Shown: positions 42,142 through 42,474 of the stretch, piece after piece
Layout of the letters: each line of letters begins with the position of its first letter
How positions within the stretch are numbered: the first letter of the stretch is position 1
Notes under the pieces: model-generated
What the model was told of the DNA's origin: nothing
What the model saw: only the letters and a program-made list of their open reading frames with translations
Databases searched by the model: none
Made by a program: the position numbers and the translations under genes
Assembly: GCA_051453625.1 (NCBI GenBank)
Contig: JBOZIK010000001.1
Span: 22,020,097 to 22,062,570, forward strand
From: Welwitschia mirabilis
Lineage: Eukaryota > Gnetophyta > Gnetopsida > Welwitschiales
Direction: 5' to 3'
DNA: 42,474 nt

Positions 42142-42474
42142 AGAATGGCCTTCATATTAGTTAGGAGAAGAGTTATTTTCTTGTAAGGGATGGGATTATA
42201 CTTGGTTACTACATTTTTTACAATGGTATTAGAATGGATCCTTCCAAGATAGACATCATCAAAAACCTCTCTCCTCTAATTAATGTTAAACGAATGAGAT
42301 TTTTTCTTGGCCATGTTAAATTCTTTAGAAGATTCATTAAGGACTATGCCAATATTTACAAACCCCTTCATTCTCTCCTTGAAAAAAATGCCAAGTTTGA
42401 TTGGAGTAAGGATTGTCAAAATGCCTTTGAAAATCTTAAGGACAAAATCACTTTCGAACCCATTGTAGGAGGAC
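42142..42474 (+). pseudogene. Second Athila/Tat-type gypsy fragment: RT end and connection to RNase H
   Basis: This fragment aligns with 38626-38945 of the preceding element but is distinctly diverged and better preserved. A single frame runs from 42144 to the window end with one stop, where a Trp codon is expected (TGG to TAG). Motifs are FLVRDGIILGYYI (RT end), MDPSKIDIIKNLSP, RFFLGHVKFFRRFIKDYANI, PLHSLLEKNAKFDWSKDCQN and AFENLKDKITFEPIVGG. It includes residues lost in the first copy. It runs off the right edge, where RNase H would continue. It could belong to a separate downstream insertion or to a contig joined by the scaffold gap. Confidence 0.85.

Overview
This window looks like nuclear DNA of a large-genome land plant. 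The reasons are plant-type LTR retrotransposons (Ty1/copia and Athila/Tat-type Ty3/gypsy), a plant L1-type LINE, a tRNA-derived SINE, and the first exon of a plant CAAX prenyl endopeptidase gene (RCE1/FACE2). Old, heavily mutated repeats and one isolated exon with no recognisable exon 2 in the remaining 8.4 kb on its 3' side suggest a long-intron genome such as a gymnosperm. The species cannot be determined from the sequence. No prokaryotic operons, CRISPR array, rRNA gene or functional tRNA gene was seen.

Layout. (1) 1-8.9 kb has the more balanced base composition. It holds a copia integrase remnant (1-222, minus), an unrecognised pyrimidine-rich segment (about 2.5-3.88 kb), a 451-bp copia LTR with polypurine tract and the end of RNase H (3884-4568, minus), a 22-bp tandem repeat, and the RCE1/FACE2 first exon (8482-8721, minus). 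Everything left of that exon may be its first intron. (2) 8.9-21.8 kb is very AT-rich with almost no open frames. It holds a ~1.1-kb tandem repeat carrying an unrecognised coding frame (10.44-12.69 kb), two assembly gaps, a (TG)29 tract and a decayed copia gag on the minus strand (17.5-18.7 kb). (3) 21.8-26.2 kb is an old Athila/Tat-type gypsy fragment. It is interrupted by two related 1.3-kb repeats and by a minus-strand SINE with a 16-bp target-site duplication. (4) 26.7-30.9 kb is one decayed LINE with ORF1 zinc knuckle, endonuclease, reverse transcriptase and terminal zinc finger in correct order. (5) 33.2-40.6 kb is a second, more complete Athila/Tat-type gypsy element: 5' LTR, tRNA-Asp primer site, gag, protease, RT, RNase H and integrase, all broken by stops and small frameshifts. 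(6) After a 100-N gap, 42.14 kb to the end is a related, better preserved gypsy pol fragment in the same orientation.

The only likely functional host gene sequence is the RCE1/FACE2 exon. The rest is a nested graveyard of retroelements whose many stop codons and primer-site changes fit C-to-T/G-to-A decay of methylated DNA. The most unusual items are the SINE with an internally duplicated body, the 1.3-kb repeat pair (one copy with a 9-11-bp duplication whose removal restores the host frame), and the 1.1-kb tandem repeat with an unknown protein frame.
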